Source: Trochalopteron elliotii
Lineage: Eukaryota > Chordata > Aves > Passeriformes > Leiothrichidae
Assembly: GCA_024734555.1 (NCBI GenBank)
Contig: JANPWX010000209.1
Coordinates: forward strand, 248,001-312,000
Direction of reading: 5' to 3'
Length of the DNA: 64,000 bases
The position numbers were made by a program, and so were the translations under genes. Of this stretch, positions 38,601-52,704 are shown in pieces. The notes below the pieces were generated by a model that had not been told where the DNA came from, did no database searches, and saw nothing but the letters and a program-made list of their open reading frames with translations. Each line of letters opens with the position of its first letter. Position 1 is the stretch's first letter.

Positions 38601-41600
38601 TTCCTTTGCTCCTAGTCTTTACCCCTGTTCATACAAGTCATACCAAGTCACCTGGCTTATCGCGTCTGGATGACTCAATTATTCCCTCTACAAAATGTGT
38701 GTCTCATTTAACCTCAAGAAAATTAGATGCAAATGCATGCAACATTTCAGGACATTTGCATAATATATGTAAACTATGGCATCTGTCAATTTACTTGTTA
38801 ATGTAAATGCTAATATTAACATATTTCAGTTTAACATCAAAATTGCAAACTGTTTGAAGAAAGGACTGTGGCAGAGTGAAGCATCAAACGGACAAATCTT
38901 GTCTGAAAACAGAACCTAAATGGTTTTGATCAATTTTATGTCAGTTTCACCCTGTTGGTACAGCATTTCACTTTACTTGCTGCTTCCCAAATTAATGACT
39001 GGTACTGACTGATATGGTCCAACTCCACAGCAATAGTGTTGTTAGGAGAGGTGAAGTCATTCTGACCAACAGAAAATTACCCCTGAAGCCACGAGTCACT
39101 GCTTGCATTTGATGTGCATCCCCAAGCATACCTTTCTGATGAAATCCTACCCAACATGCTACCTACTTCCCCCTCAATGACAGGTGCTACTGAGGAGGGA
39201 ACTTCTGCATCTTCTCAAGGGATTTTCATATCCTCAGCTTAAGACAGGGCATCCTCCAGGATTAGTTGGTAGTTCAGATTAATATCACAATATTTTAGGC
39301 TCAAGAGAACTCAGTTAGTTTACCTTAGTATTAAATACTCCAGCCTCTTCATAAAGAGATTTAAAAAATATAAACATTTCTAGCTTCTGTAATGGAAATT
39401 TCTAAAGGCATCTGAGCATGTAAGCACTATTGGCTTTGAATAAAATGTGTTTTGATTTAATAAATTTCTTGTGTGCTTCTAAAAAGCCTTCCTTATGTGA
39501 TACAAAGATGGCAAAAGCATTAACTTTTTATTTCTTACCAACACGCAGTGCTGATGGCTCACATCTGGGGGTGCCTGAGGTGCTCTAGGCCCAGGACGTG
39601 TAGTAGGGAGGCTTGAACAGAGCCAAGCAAGTGATTGAGAGTCTGGACTCAGGGTTTATCCCTTAACACCAAGAAAAATTGACCCTGCCCTCTGTGGCAG
39701 GAACTATTCTATTCCTCCCCAAAAACCCATGTAAAAACATGCCCAGAGGCTGTGTTTGAGCACCAAAGATCTGCCTTATTCTACCACTGCAAAACAATAC
39801 TCTGAGTGGAGAGACAACTGTCAGAGTTTCCAAGTGAGGGAAGAACCTTCCCTTTCTCCTTTCCAGGAAATTTTCCCTTGGGAGCTGTGGAAATAGAGAA
39901 GGAAGAAACCAATTCCTTCTTTTCTGCTTCCATGCAAGTCTACATGCCAGCCTTGAAGGAGTGGTGAGCACACAGTGTAAGTCACTTAGCATTCCATGCG
40001 TGTCCGCTGCCGAAGTGCAAGCGCTTACCCAAAGCTTCACCTTGCAGCTGTCAGGCCTCGGTGTCTTGCCTCCTCAGCAAGGATAACTAATCAAAGAGCC
40101 AGAGAGACAGGTCCAAAGCATCATGCTTCTCCAGTTTTAATCTAATGACTCAGATAAGAAAACGGCCATGAAGCCTTTACTCCCTGCATGTAAAATGGGA
40201 AAGATCAGCAGGGATAGCCAACTCAGTTGCCACTGCAGCACAAAGAGAATCCTGAAGTGGCTTGAGGAGGAAGTACATCTGAATAGTTAATTCCTAAGCA
40301 ATGTGAAGCTGCAAAGCTAGAAGAAGTGGCTGGTTCATTACAACTAGTTCTTTTTCATTCCAAATAGATGCTTTAAACTGTATCTCAGTACAGCAAGGTT
40401 CAGTATCCAGAGCTGAAAAAGGAGCATCTGTGTGCAGGAAAGGACCAGACTCTGTGGAAGTGTCTTCATTACATGGAAAAGTCCTTACATGTGAAAGACC
40501 TAAGAGAAGCCCTGAAATTGTTTGCTTCAACAAGTAAAGAACATCAGATAATCTTCCCCAGGCATGGGAAATACCCCTTTGCAGATGCCTTTTCTGTAAC
40601 TACAATCCTAGTCCCTTGTACAAATGTCAAAAAGACACATTGAATAGCTGTTTTTCACTGACATAATCTTGGCTTCCTGGTGGTCACACAAATAATCTAT
40701 GAGGGCAAACAAACCCAGCAGCACTCATTAACAAAGACAGAGATGTTTCAAGAGTATCCAAGTCTCGTGTGCTCCAGACCTCCAGACCCCTGCCTTTGCT
40801 GTATGTATGTACTGGAAGGAGCTCTGTCCTCCTTCTGGCATGGTTGAATGTCTACCTGAAAGACCTGATATCTGAGCAATTTGATGCAGAGACAAGGTGA
40901 AAAAGAAAGCTGTTCCACTTTATCATTAGGCTCTGTGGATCTAAGGGAAGATGAGCCTGCTGCTTCACTCCAGGGAAGGGAAAGTGATCGAGAACAGAGG
41001 CTGGAGTAGAATGGCACTTGGCTGAATTTCCAGCAAAGCACATCGCCACAGCCCTGGTTCCAGAATCTGAGACATTATGCTTGGAAACCTGAATCTTCAG
41101 AGCATTTGCCAAGCTTCTGATTTAACTCTGTTCCACTTTATGAGCCTGCCAGTAACAAACACAGAGCTAGTGCAAAATGGTCACAGGTGGAAGATACCAT
41201 ATTCTTCGTAAGGAAGCAACTGGAATCTTCAAGGTACTGGAGCAAAGTAAGATAAACAATACCCCTAAGCTCTGTGTAATGACTTCTCTGCCCTCATAAG
41301 TCACTGAAGGACACAAAGCAGTCTCCCATAAAGAGGCGAGGGCCCTTTTTCTTAACATGCAAGGGCAAAAGGGATGAGACTAGCAGACAGAAGTGAGAAG
41401 AATGGTAAATAGCCAGATATTCACTAGAGGAACAGCCTAGATTTGTAACTAATAATGAGAAAAGCTTCATAAAGCAGACAAAATTTCTTATTCCCTGTAG
41501 GGGTCCAAAAGCAATCACAGATAGTGCATGGTGTAGGGATTGGCAACAGGGAGAGACAGGCTAACTAGGACCCACATAGGCCAAGAAGATGCTTCAGGAT

Positions 41601-43044
41601 TTGGTCTTTTTTATGCTAACAGGACTCTCCTCCTCTTTTTCCCACCAAGAACCAAGAGGTAATGTTCCCATGGATCCCCTTTCATACCTGGCTCAGAATT
41701 CAAGAACCCACCAGTCTAGCTGGTCTACACCATCATTGCCTCCCAGTCCTCTTTGTCTATTTCAACCAGTCTATTTCAACTTGAGCACAAGACGAGATTT
41801 TTTTTCCAGGATTCTTTTCCTGCACACTGTTAGAGTTCTGGCCTAGGCTGATATTGAGACTTTACTATTTTTCAGACTTCTCAGTCAGTGCTGAACACAA
41901 TTTATTTAATAGCTTATTTTAAGCTATATAGTACCCTATTTGCCTCCTTCCTTCCAGCCTACACCATAGAAGACACCCAGACAAAAAGGACATGAGCAAA
42001 AGAGGAGGTCCCTTGCTAGCTGGTGGGGCAATATTTTAATGATCGTGTGGGAGATGGGAGCATGAGGGAGTGAAGCTGAAATTCATTTGCAGGAGATCTG
42101 ATTCACCCAGGCATGTGAAATACCTCCAAGGTAGAATGAACGGAGCAACCTACCAACTTTCCTTGACCATTCCAGAAACCAGCATCTCCTGTCTTCCAAG
42201 CAAGAAAGATTCACAGCATATGCAAAGGAACCACCTTGATCCACAGCAGGATGGGGTGAGAGCTGACACCTCCTCAAAGGCAATGTATTGCTTCAGCACC
42301 TGGAATCAGAGCCCCCAGTGGAGATAAAGTGCATTGGTACCTCACCACCTTCAGGGGAGCAGAGAATCTCATACATCATTTCTAGAGGGTCTGGAATGCT
42401 GAGATGACATACTGTTTTGTCTGGAATTTGGAGAGGCAGTCTGCTTCCTTTAATAAACCTGGGGGAGGTGTAAATTTCTTCTAAGGAGTGAAGAATGACA
42501 CCAATATATCCCGCAAAAGGACATTACCTTATTCTCTTATGCCGAAGGAAATGTGAAGAGCTCCTGGTTTAACACCTATGATTCACATTACACAAAAAAA
42601 AAAAAGCAGAATATTTTCAGTCCTTCATTAATGTCTTACCTCCTTTGTACCTGCCTCCCAGTATTGATGCCTTAACTACTCAACAATCATAAATCAAGAA
42701 GGAAAAATCATGATGAATGCAACACCCAAAAGCAATTCATGGCCATTTTCTATTTGCCTTTTGGTTTTTTGAGTTCTTGGGATTCATTCTGTTCTTATTT
42801 TCAAGGTTTTCATCCCAACAATCAGAGATAAAAAATATCTTCTCATATGAATTGTTTTTTCCTTTTTTTTACATAATCGCAAGATTCCAGCTACCAAGAT
42901 CGATTACCAAGACTGAAGAAAAACATTATGTATTGTGAATCTCACAGTAAAAGCCATGACTGCAGTATCCCTCTCTCATATACCACTGCTTCTCTCTTCC
43001 CTCCTTTCCCTCAGTAACTAAACAAAAACACCCTTTGCACAGCT

Positions 43045-43073
43045 TTTATTCTTGATCATTTTATTTTGGTGGT
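43045..43073 (-). promoter_or_regulatory. Candidate internal poly(A) signals of GRIN2B
   Basis: Two AATAAA hexamers lie within 30 bases on the minus strand, after a strongly AT-rich block (43080-43340). A GT-rich stretch follows at about 43015-43040. This fits an alternative 3' end some 12.3 kb after the stop codon. Confidence 0.4.
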
Positions 43074-43141
43074 TTCCATGCTACATAAAAATTAGTTTTT
43101 ATATCAAAAAATTATTCACAATATTTCCAAAATAGTTCAAG

Positions 43142-43224
43142 TTTTTTTTTCCCTTTTGTGTTTTTTAAATATTTTTAATGTATTTTTATTTCTTTTCTTT
43201 TTTTTTCTTTTTTTTTTTTTTTTT
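43142..43224. repeat. T-rich tract
   Basis: T9, TTTTTTAAATATTTTT and T18-type runs broken by single C or A. On the GRIN2B strand it is A-rich and lies in the inferred UTR, so it could prime oligo(dT) internally and mimic a poly(A) end in cDNA data. Confidence 0.85.
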
Positions 43225-44406
43225 ACTGCAGCTAGGGTTACAAAACATCCCATTTCCTCTCGCCACCACCAATTCACTGTTGGTTCCCTTTTACATTTGC
43301 ATACGTTAAAAAAAAAGAAAAATAACAAAAGTTTTTATATCATTTACTTGAGAAATAAAAAGTTTGGCACTCATGTCTCTGTGGCTCTGATTTTCACCAG
43401 TGAAGTGGCTGGAGGTGGGTGTGTGTGTGTACACATATATGCATGCATAAAGGGTATGAAGAGGAGGGAAAATTTAGGCAAAGATGGTCTCAGAAGTGGA
43501 TAGGATATATCTGCTGTGTTCAACAGCCTGATGGGTGGCCAGGTTCATCGCAAGGTACCAACAGCTCAAGAGAAGAGGAGGTAGCAGTGTTGGGCAGAAG
43601 AAGACTTAGACTAGAGGTGAGTACTTCTTTTTCTTTTGGTTGATAGATTGAGCTTATCAAAGGTTCTCTCCAAAGTAAATGTACATTAGCTAGAAAGCAA
43701 ATACAGCTGAAGTTGACCTGTGCCAGGTTTAGAGATGCTACCTGCCCCAACTCTAGTAGACACAACAGTCCTCCACTGCAGTCCTCAGCCACTTCCAAGG
43801 GCCAAAGAATGAAGGTGCTGGGTTTTCCCTTAGCTGTCATGATATTCAGAGCTGGCCAGCTGCCCATGCACCACCTTTAATTCCTACTTCATAGTCTGTG
43901 AGAGTCTGTTCAGCCTTGAATAATTTTGTCCAAGTTGAGAGTCATTCCTACCCACTTGCAAGTAGGTCAGGAGAGGCAAGGCTGAACACCTCTGGCCCAT
44001 TCAGGGTCATTCATTTGTCCCTGTTGCAGACCTACATGCCTGGCTCCTGCTCCAGTGTGTGTGAAGGACTGTGCAGGGGTCAGTGAACCATCTTCCCCTG
44101 CCTGCCCTCAAGCCTGATCCACAACCCATGCATACTAGAGGATCATCTGGTGTGGGTGACCATTCCCTTTGGATCAAGCCCCTCGCTACAGGGGTCTTGT
44201 CCCAAGAATGGCCATGGAAACTGCCAGTTCCTTCCTCACCTGGACAATCTTGCATGGCTTCAGAAGGGCAGAACCTAGGGTCAGACAGGCTCCCTGCCTT
44301 GCAGCAGCCTTTTGTGCAATGGCCAAAGCTCACTGGAGAAACATTTTAACATTTTTTAAGGGAAAAAAAGAGAAACATTTTTAAAGGAAGGAAAGAGAGG
44401 GAGTAC

Positions 44407-44424
44407 AAAAAAAAAAAAAAAAAA
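44407..44424. repeat. Poly(A) run, 18 bases
   Basis: A homopolymer followed by further A-rich sequence to about 44448. It is U-rich on the GRIN2B RNA strand. Confidence 0.9.
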
Positions 44425-44778
44425 CCAAAAAAAACAAAAACAAACCCCACAACTACAACAAAAATCTCCAAACCCCACTTGTGCAACAGTTAAATATTTT
44501 GTCTTCTGTGACTCTACAAGGAAGTCAGCCCTCACCTCCAATTACAGATGGTGCTTTGGTCACTGGCAAAGAGACGTTTCAAGATAGCCCTGCCATTCAG
44601 GAAAAACATGTACAAAGGAAAGACCCCAAATACAGCTGAACCATACAAACAATAACCACACAGAACTGAGGTCTTGGAAAGTTGTATTGCTGAAAACACC
44701 TCCCTGTGCCCACTAGAAGGACTGTGTAAACAAACAAACAAGCATACAAAATAAATCAACAGCAAAACAATATACCTT

Positions 44779-44798
44779 CCCCCCACCCCCCCCCCCCC
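44779..44798 (-). repeat. G-rich homopolymer in the UTR sense strand
   Basis: The plus strand has six C, one A and thirteen C. The putative GRIN2B RNA would therefore contain G13-A/U-type G-runs able to form a G-quadruplex. Confidence 0.85.
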
Positions 44799-47700
44799 AC
44801 GTTAGAAATTCTGAAAATGCAAAGCTAAAAAGAGCAGTTTGCTGTGTTTCTGACCACAGGTGAGAGACAGCCTGCTCCAAAGATAGGAAAAGCAACCAGA
44901 CAGGCAAAGAGGCCTCCAAAGCTAGCAGCTTTCTGTGCTAACCTCCACACTGACTGCTGCCAAGTGGTAAGGTCATTTCCTACAGCACCTCTTGAAGGCT
45001 CCAGCTTGCTAGGAGCTTTTAGGTGTATAGCATGTTGACAATAGCGATAATATCTAAAATACACACACGCTATGTGTACAAACATTCACACACATGTATC
45101 TTCTCTTCCATAAAAGACAAACATGGCAGAGCTCAGGATACAATTTGATGGAAAGAGCAGCTGGACATGGAAGAAAGCAGAGGAGGTGGATGGATGTGGT
45201 CTGAAAGAATGAGTCATTAGAGACCACAGATTATTCTCTTACATTTCATATATATAAAGAAAAAGAAACCATCAAAGAGGCCAGTGACACCAGCACTAAA
45301 GTGCTGGGTAAGCAGATTTAAGATAGGCTAAATGATGAGAGCCCTAGCCCCTAAATGTTGCTCTTTCCTTGTCTGATTAATCATGGCATGTCTTCATCGG
45401 GTCCTGATTGTCTCTTCTGGCTGCTGACAGAGGACAGCAGTGTCATGTTCAGCAGTTTGGCCAGTTAAAGTGCTGTGCCACTCGGCACTGTAGGGCCCTC
45501 CCAGCAGGTCATCCTCTCTGGTGCTAGTAGTGTTGTGATCTCTCCTGGAAATGAATGGGATGGAGAATGGCTGCAGAGAGTTTACTCCCTTCTACTCTCC
45601 CTTTTCACTGTCCCCTTTGGAGAAATGGAACCCCTCCAGACTGTGGGGTTTGCAAGCTCCCTACTCAGCTCCAAGCAGCAAAAGTGATGTTCTTCCAAGT
45701 AATGGGATGGGAGACCAATTCACCTCTGCTCAGGTGAGGTTTTCCTGTGTCTGACACAACAGCAAGAAAGGACAGGCTAGTGTTTTCTTGCAAGTGAAAT
45801 TTCAGTGCTTGCATTGCCCTAGGAGGCAGGAAAATGAATAGCAAGGGAGTTACAGTCTTGTTATAGTCACAGATCAGATTGACCAGATCTCTTCAAAAGA
45901 CCTTACCAGTCAGTGTGTGATTGTCTTCCTTCTCCACCTACCAGTTAAGGCCAAAGTAGGTAATGAGTGTGGCACAATGGTTTGGAAATGTGGCACAGTG
46001 GACGAAGCACAGAAGTGAATGTACACATGGAATGGGTTTCTGGTGCTGTAGTCAAACCCTCTACAGGGGTCTGTATCCTAGCCTCATCACAGATTCAGAG
46101 CTGGTCCCCCAGAATCCAAAAAAACAGCCAAGCCAGGGTGTACCAGGAAGGAACAAGAGAGTTGCCAATTTACCTGCAGGTACCCATCATCTGGCTTTAG
46201 CAGCATACAGCTCCCATCACTTTTGTCTCGGCTCAAACACATGCATACAAACACCTAAGCACACGCACAGTGGCACCATACATACAAATGTGTGCAGGCT
46301 GCACAAATACACATACCAACATGAACCCACCCCTGTCCCCCACAAGAAGACACATGCAAGAAATACAGACAAGTAGCAAAAAACAAGCATGCAACATACA
46401 CATTGTGATCCTAAGCAGAGGGAACCCCTCTAAGCTATGTTCAAGCATGGTAGGTTCCTGGGAGATGAATCCTGGCAATACACTGCAGAAAGAGGCCCAC
46501 ACAAGGAAGAGAATCCAAAAAAGCTATTCCAAGCATCTAAATGCCTAGAGTAGCTATTCTGAAAGCTCCTTGAATTTCACAGGAGTTTAGCTGCCTGTGA
46601 AGATGGATTTGGCTCCAAGGTCTGCAAGGAAAGCAGAGCGAGAAAGTACAAAACTTGAATCTTATCCCCTTGACTGATTTTTGTCTGTTCAGTGACAGGT
46701 ATAACCTTTTTCCAGTTGACATAGGACTTACCAGCCAGTGCCCAAGGGCCTAGAGAGAAGTCTCATGTAATGGATGCCTTCTCTCTGGACACCCTGCAGT
46801 GTTGCCATTATGCTGTACTTTTGGCACGTGGAATAGGCAAAGGAAACACAGCAAAGGGCCTCATGATGTTCAGAAAGGTAACTTACTATTTGGCCATAAA
46901 TTAATCTATGGGATGTACTCCCAAGGAGATACCTACCTGTATCATCACGGTAGCACTAAATGGGCCAGCACTTCCAACTCCACTTATGTTTAGAGTTCTG
47001 CCAGGAGTCACAAATGTACAAACATACACCTCCTCCCAGACTTACAGGTAATTGTAGCCATGTATTTACAGGTATACAGACTTCCATGGACCATGCTGGG
47101 ACAGTTATGCCATCATAGCAAGGGTACATCAGAAGCCTGACTACCCTCCTCACACCTGTGAGCAGAGATCCATTCCCAGGTGGCTGTGGTGGTTTTTCTC
47201 ACCCAGAAATCAGAAACACAGGCCTGCAATGGAATGGCAGGTTGAGTAAGACTTAGCTGCAGCTGGGAGAAGACTGCTGCTCTAAATAACCTCTGGCCAT
47301 CCTGACCCTTCGCATTGCTCCCTGCACTTCTCGTGTATTTTCTTAGAACTACATTACACACACAGAGACTGACTGGCCCTTTCTCCGACTGTGGCCAGCA
47401 GACCCTTGTGTCTTCAGGGACAAGCAGTCAGTGCCAGGGACATTGAGGATGGTGGGTTGATTAAGGAACAATGCAAATTGTCAAAAAGGGGAGGAAGGAG
47501 ATGTCTTGGCATCTGCCTAGAGCCTCTACCAGTCTCACATTGGCTCTGTCCATGCTTATTCACCATCCTATCACTCTCCTTACTGCTGCGACATCAGACC
47601 ACAAACCAGTAGTAGATAATGCCAAGTACCAGCTTACACTGACTTGTCAGACAGAAAGGGACCAAATACTACTGGGCATTCACTCCCAGGTCTGCAACAT

Positions 47701-48649
47701 GGCAGAACTTCACATAGGTCTTTAGAAGCCTCTAGGCAATAAAGGAAGTGCCCTGTGCTTTTAAAAGATAGCATACTTCTCTCCAGCAGCCTTGCTTTAT
47801 TCACATGGAGCAAAAGCAAAGAAACTGTACTGATCCTGATATGGGTCAACCTGCAGTGGATGAAATCTGTATATCTCCCTGCTATGAATTTATCTGTCAG
47901 CCATCAAGGACAGAAATTATGTCCTTTCTCTGGATTTTCTCAGAAAATACAATTTCACTGCTCCCTTGCATGGGAAAATTTGCCATATTGATGATTTCTT
48001 ATTTCTTGAGTGTGCAAAAGCAGAACATTACTTCAGTGAACATGACAGAAAAGCCAAAAATAGCTACAAAATATCATCTAAAAATCTGGTATGGCTAGAA
48101 TTTTCCAGGAGAGAAGAAGTGGATGCCTGCCCTTCACTCATCTTCTACACAGCATTGCACAGGCTGATGAAGACAACAGAGCAAGAAGAGAGTAATAAGA
48201 GAGAGAGAGAGTGGGCAAACAGTCAACCTAAGTAATTCTGAGGGAAGAGGCATCAATATGAAATTGAAGAATTGGTGTAAGACATAGATAAGAGGTCAGG
48301 GAGATGAAGCAGTAAGCTGCTGGAGAGACCAAAACACCTGAAAATGAGGTTCTGCTAAGAGGAAGGACAAAGAGCAGAAGAAATAAAGTGGTCAAGAATG
48401 GCACAGAGGGTCTGAGACCATTCCACTTCCCCTTTCACTGGTACTGGAAAGACTGCAAAAAGAGGGAGAAGGAAGAGCTGGCCAGGAGAACAAGGCCCAT
48501 AGGGAGATCCCTGTAATCCACAGTAACAAATGTACCCTGCTGACATCCCAGGGGGAAGACAATGGGGACCAGGGAAGTAATCAAAGCGCAAAGCACATGG
48601 AGAAGGAAACAGCCTTGTGCCTCACACAGTCCCTAGCAATCAACACAGC

Positions 48650-48656
48650 TTTTATT
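48650..48656 (-). promoter_or_regulatory. Candidate internal poly(A) signal of GRIN2B
   Basis: The minus strand reads TAATAAAAGCTGTGTTGATTG here: AATAAA followed closely by a GT-rich stretch, a good match to a cleavage site. The preceding 400 bases are UTR-like. An isoform ending here would have a 3' UTR of about 6.7 kb. Confidence 0.45.
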
Positions 48657-49128
48657 ACAGGAAATTATTAATACCCTCTGCTACCCACCACCCCTTTTCA
48701 ATCCCAAACCTCCCCTTTCTGGGGACCCTTTCTTGGCACACACATAAAACACCCAGATAAACTTTCCGAACCAGCAAAAGCAACCACTGAAACAACTTCA
48801 AACACCACAGACCAATAAAACCACAATTTAGAAGTTAACTTTCCCAACCCCCCCATGCCATTATTTAATAAGGAAATACTGTACAGATATAAAACCCACC
48901 CTTTTCCCAACCTGAATATAATTGCTTGAGCTAGTTTCTGTACATATATACACACGTATTTACACAGTAATGCTGCAGTCAAGAAAGCAGATGATGTAGA
49001 AGTCACAAAGTGAATACATAAATTAAATAACTACCAGCAGAACATTAGGAAAGGTCACACTGTTCCTACTTGGCAAAAATGTGTTGTGGGACAGATTCAT
49101 TAAGTGTTCTGCAATGTACTATGTGTCA

Positions 49129-49153
49129 TGTGTGTGTGTGTGTGTGTGTGTGT
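49129..49153. repeat. TG dinucleotide repeat, about 12 units
   Basis: A perfect TG repeat. In the GRIN2B RNA it would read as a CA repeat, a type bound by hnRNP L. Confidence 0.9.
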
Positions 49154-52100
49154 ACATACAGGCACGCAAACCTCACAGCTTCCTGCTGTCTCATGTTTGT
49201 TCATGTATGTCTCCCTTCCCTAGTATGTCTTGTATGTGTATGCATGCCCAGAGGAACCCCTGTTCCACAGCATGGAATTATTTTCTGACATTTTGGAGTA
49301 TATACTAGTATACACTAGAACTTTTAATGGCAGGAAGACAGTGGGTTAAGAGATCTGAACTACCAACGCATCACGGAGATAGATCCCTCTCTACTTCAGC
49401 ACTTGGGGCACTGTACCCTTGACATTGGCAGACATGAGTCCTACTCTCTGCAATATGGTTTCACTGTCTTTTTCTATACATAACCAAGTTTATGCTGTGT
49501 CAGTTTTGTTGTCAGCAATGGCAGAAGGGTGCCAGAATTCACTCAAATGGCATAGCTAGGAAAGGAATTTGGGGAATCTAAAGAAACAGAGAAAAAAACT
49601 GAAAGCAAATTGCAAAGTGGTTTTCATTGTTGCCGTTCTAGTGGCAGACACCCAGGTTTGTCTGCAGTCAGCCCCAGGGAGGTCCAGAGCGCCCATGATG
49701 AAAATGAAACAATAGTATTTATCTTGCCAGTGAGACACTTGGCACCCCAGTTTGCCTTTGATGAGGGAGGAGAGAGGAAGTCACAGGGAATTGCAGGTGA
49801 ATGCAGCTAGGGTCTATGGCTTGGAAATCTATTTGGCTGCAAATTGAAAATAAGCCCTTGTGGGGACAACAATCAGGTCCCACTAGTTACTATCGCAACT
49901 ACCTGCAGCATCCAGCAGCATGGTAGGTGTGTTCCAGGTGGACACGCCAGGTGTGTTCAGCCGCAGGGAAGCACTTAGGGGAAAGAGTGTATGCAGATGG
50001 GGATCGTGGCTTGGATTCCATCCCCATTTGTTGCCAGCAATTTGGTTCCTTTCTCACACACAGCTCCCAGAGGCTCCTGCAGTGACCAGGCATATGCCAC
50101 AGAAAGGAAGCATAACTGGACCCTACCCTTAGCCAGCTTGGAGTGAGAAGAAAGGGTGAAGTGTAATTCCATAGAGCAAGGGCACAGAGGGTCAGCACAA
50201 AATCCTTCCATCAACACTCCTGATCTTTATCCGCTTCCATTTTCCCTTTTATTTTGGCAACCAAAAATGCGTGGGGAAGTGCAACCTCCCACCCTTCTCC
50301 GTGAGAAGGGCTCATCAAAGGTTGTTTGACTGGAGTGGAGGATGTGTCAAAGGCCTAAGTCTGATCATTGGCTGTGTTCCCAGGCTTGCTTCCATCTGTT
50401 GATAAACAATGGAGGTTGGAGGATATGCCATATTTGATAGAAAGCTCTAAAGCAAAGACTTGCCTATGAAGATCCCTGAGGTATCTCTGATCACTCCAAC
50501 CTGTCACCACCATCATATTCATTCTTTATCTCCCCCTCTCTCTTTTGCTGGCAATTTTGCTGTGAGCAACAGCCTGGTCTGAATGTACAAAGGGGTTCTA
50601 TTCAAGATGGACACTAGTGTCTTCTCAGAGTGAGGAGCTCAACATCAGCAGACATAGCTGAAGAAGTGGCCATCCTGGCAACTCTTAACCCCTCCATCAA
50701 ATCCTTTGCAACACCACAAAGGAACCTTCCTCCCCCCATATGCTGGAAATTGAAGTATCAGTTCCCTACAGGCCAAGTTCATACTTTGATATTGCTGAGC
50801 ATTTTGAACCCACCGAGGTTCTCACCTGGAGAGTTCTGACAATGCATGCTGGATTTTCAGAGAGAATGGGATTTTTTGTTGTTGCTGTTGTTGAGGTGGG
50901 GACAGTGTGCTTCATTGTCTCAACTGACAACAAGTTCTGACTGTAGCTTTTCTTGCCTACTTAGGATGTGACATTGCAAGTTCTGATACTGCCCTCTCTG
51001 GGAGGCGTGATGGGAAACAGAGAACTACTACACCAGCCTGTGTTGTGTTGCACTACAGTAACAAGCCAGTGTGAATACTCCAACAAGGTTTATGATGTGA
51101 AGATCCATGGCTGCAAGTTCTACCTGCCAGTTGCTTTTCCACTTTCCACTGTGGAATGTGTATGGCACATTTTTTTTGCATATTTCCGCCATCTCCTTCA
51201 TAGACATCCTCCTTCAGCTGAGTACATACACTCCAGTACCATTTCAGAAGAACATGGCTCATGAAAATACCTCTCAGAGAGCCATTCCTCTGGCTAGAAG
51301 TGAGGAGGTAAATGTCAGAAACATTGCCAAAGGTGCCTAATCTTTCCTTGGAGGCTGTCTGCAAATATTCAGTAGAGGTCATCAACTGTAGAGGACACAA
51401 CGGTTTTTGCTCAGTATTCTTGTGTGCAGAAAACTTCAGAGAGAGGAAATGTTCCCAGCCACTGCCCCAGAAAATACTGGTGTTTCTACAGTAGAGAGAG
51501 AGAAATGGTAAGGCAGGGGATGTGGAGTTTTGTCAGGCTCTGGTATGAAATCCCATTATTTTCTGGACAGGTAATAAACAGCACATGGGTGGCTTTCTAG
51601 TATAGACAACACCTGCTGCTAATATTACCTGTTTGATTTGCTTGAATACTTGCAATGAAAATACACCAAATCTAAAATTCTAAATATATAATCAGAGTTT
51701 AATAACATCATTGATTTATTTTCTTGATTATGTATTACACCCTCCCCCCTCCCACCCTTTCCCCTTCATCTCTGTCCCAAAACTTGTTGACCTGTCAGAA
51801 CTAAAATAAACAAAGCAACCAGAAAAGATCACTTATAGGAGAAAGGATTAACCTGATGGACACATGGCCTAATATATTATAGGAGAAGGCAAAATACCAG
51901 ACTCCTGTGGTTAGACCAGTGGCTCAGTCCAGAATTTCCAGTTCTTCTTTTCTGGTTGCCCTAGAGCATTCGAGTGGTTTGTGGCACAGTTAATATTTGC
52001 AGAGCACTCTGAGTGTTAACAGTGCTACAACAGTAAGAATACTAGATAATGATTTTGGCAAACTATCATTTGCCGATCAGTGGAACAAGGGACAGACCAG

Positions 52101-52675
52101 TTCAGAGAAAATACGAACCAACTTTCAACCCGGAACACAAAAATCAGAACCTTCAAGAAGAGATTTGAAAAAAGTTCCATTAACTTCTTTTTGGTTTGTT
52201 TTCAGCTTAATTTCCCTGCAGAGCCACCCTCCAGGTTTCCTCATTCCAGGTGGGGAGGGATGGAAAAGTACCAAGATAACCAACAAAGAGATTAGCTGCC
52301 CTTGTCAGCTGTCAAGCTTCCCAACCCCAAGCCCTTAGGAAATACCAGAAATTATCACGAGCTTTCCCAGGTCCAAGATTTCTAAACCAAAGTAGCGTTG
52401 GAGAAGTCTCTTAATGTCAAAGTGATGGTCCAACCTGAGTGGCCAACTTGATGGTTCACCCCACCACTATCAAGACAGTGTAGTGCCTTGAGGCCCAAAC
52501 TCCACAGAGATGCTGGTACAGAGAGTTTATATGCAAAAAGGAACTGGGGGTGTTCCCATCAAAACATGAAACCCTGCTGGCAAGGCTTGACGTGATGTCC
52601 CGGCGTCTTCCATTCATGAAGATAAAGGTGATAGGGCAATACAGGGGGCCTTGGGGAAACACAACACACATGGGT

Positions 52676-52704
52676 TTCTCTCTCTCTCTCTCTCTCTTTT
52701 TTTT
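52676..52704. repeat. TC repeat followed by a T run
   Basis: About eleven TC units are followed by eight or more T. In GRIN2B RNA this would be an A run followed by GA repeats. Confidence 0.9.

Noticed and set aside
45960..46110. A GTGGCACAGTGG-containing stretch that looked like a tRNA-derived SINE head.
   Set aside because: No B box in the right place, no second copy in the window and no tail repeat were found.
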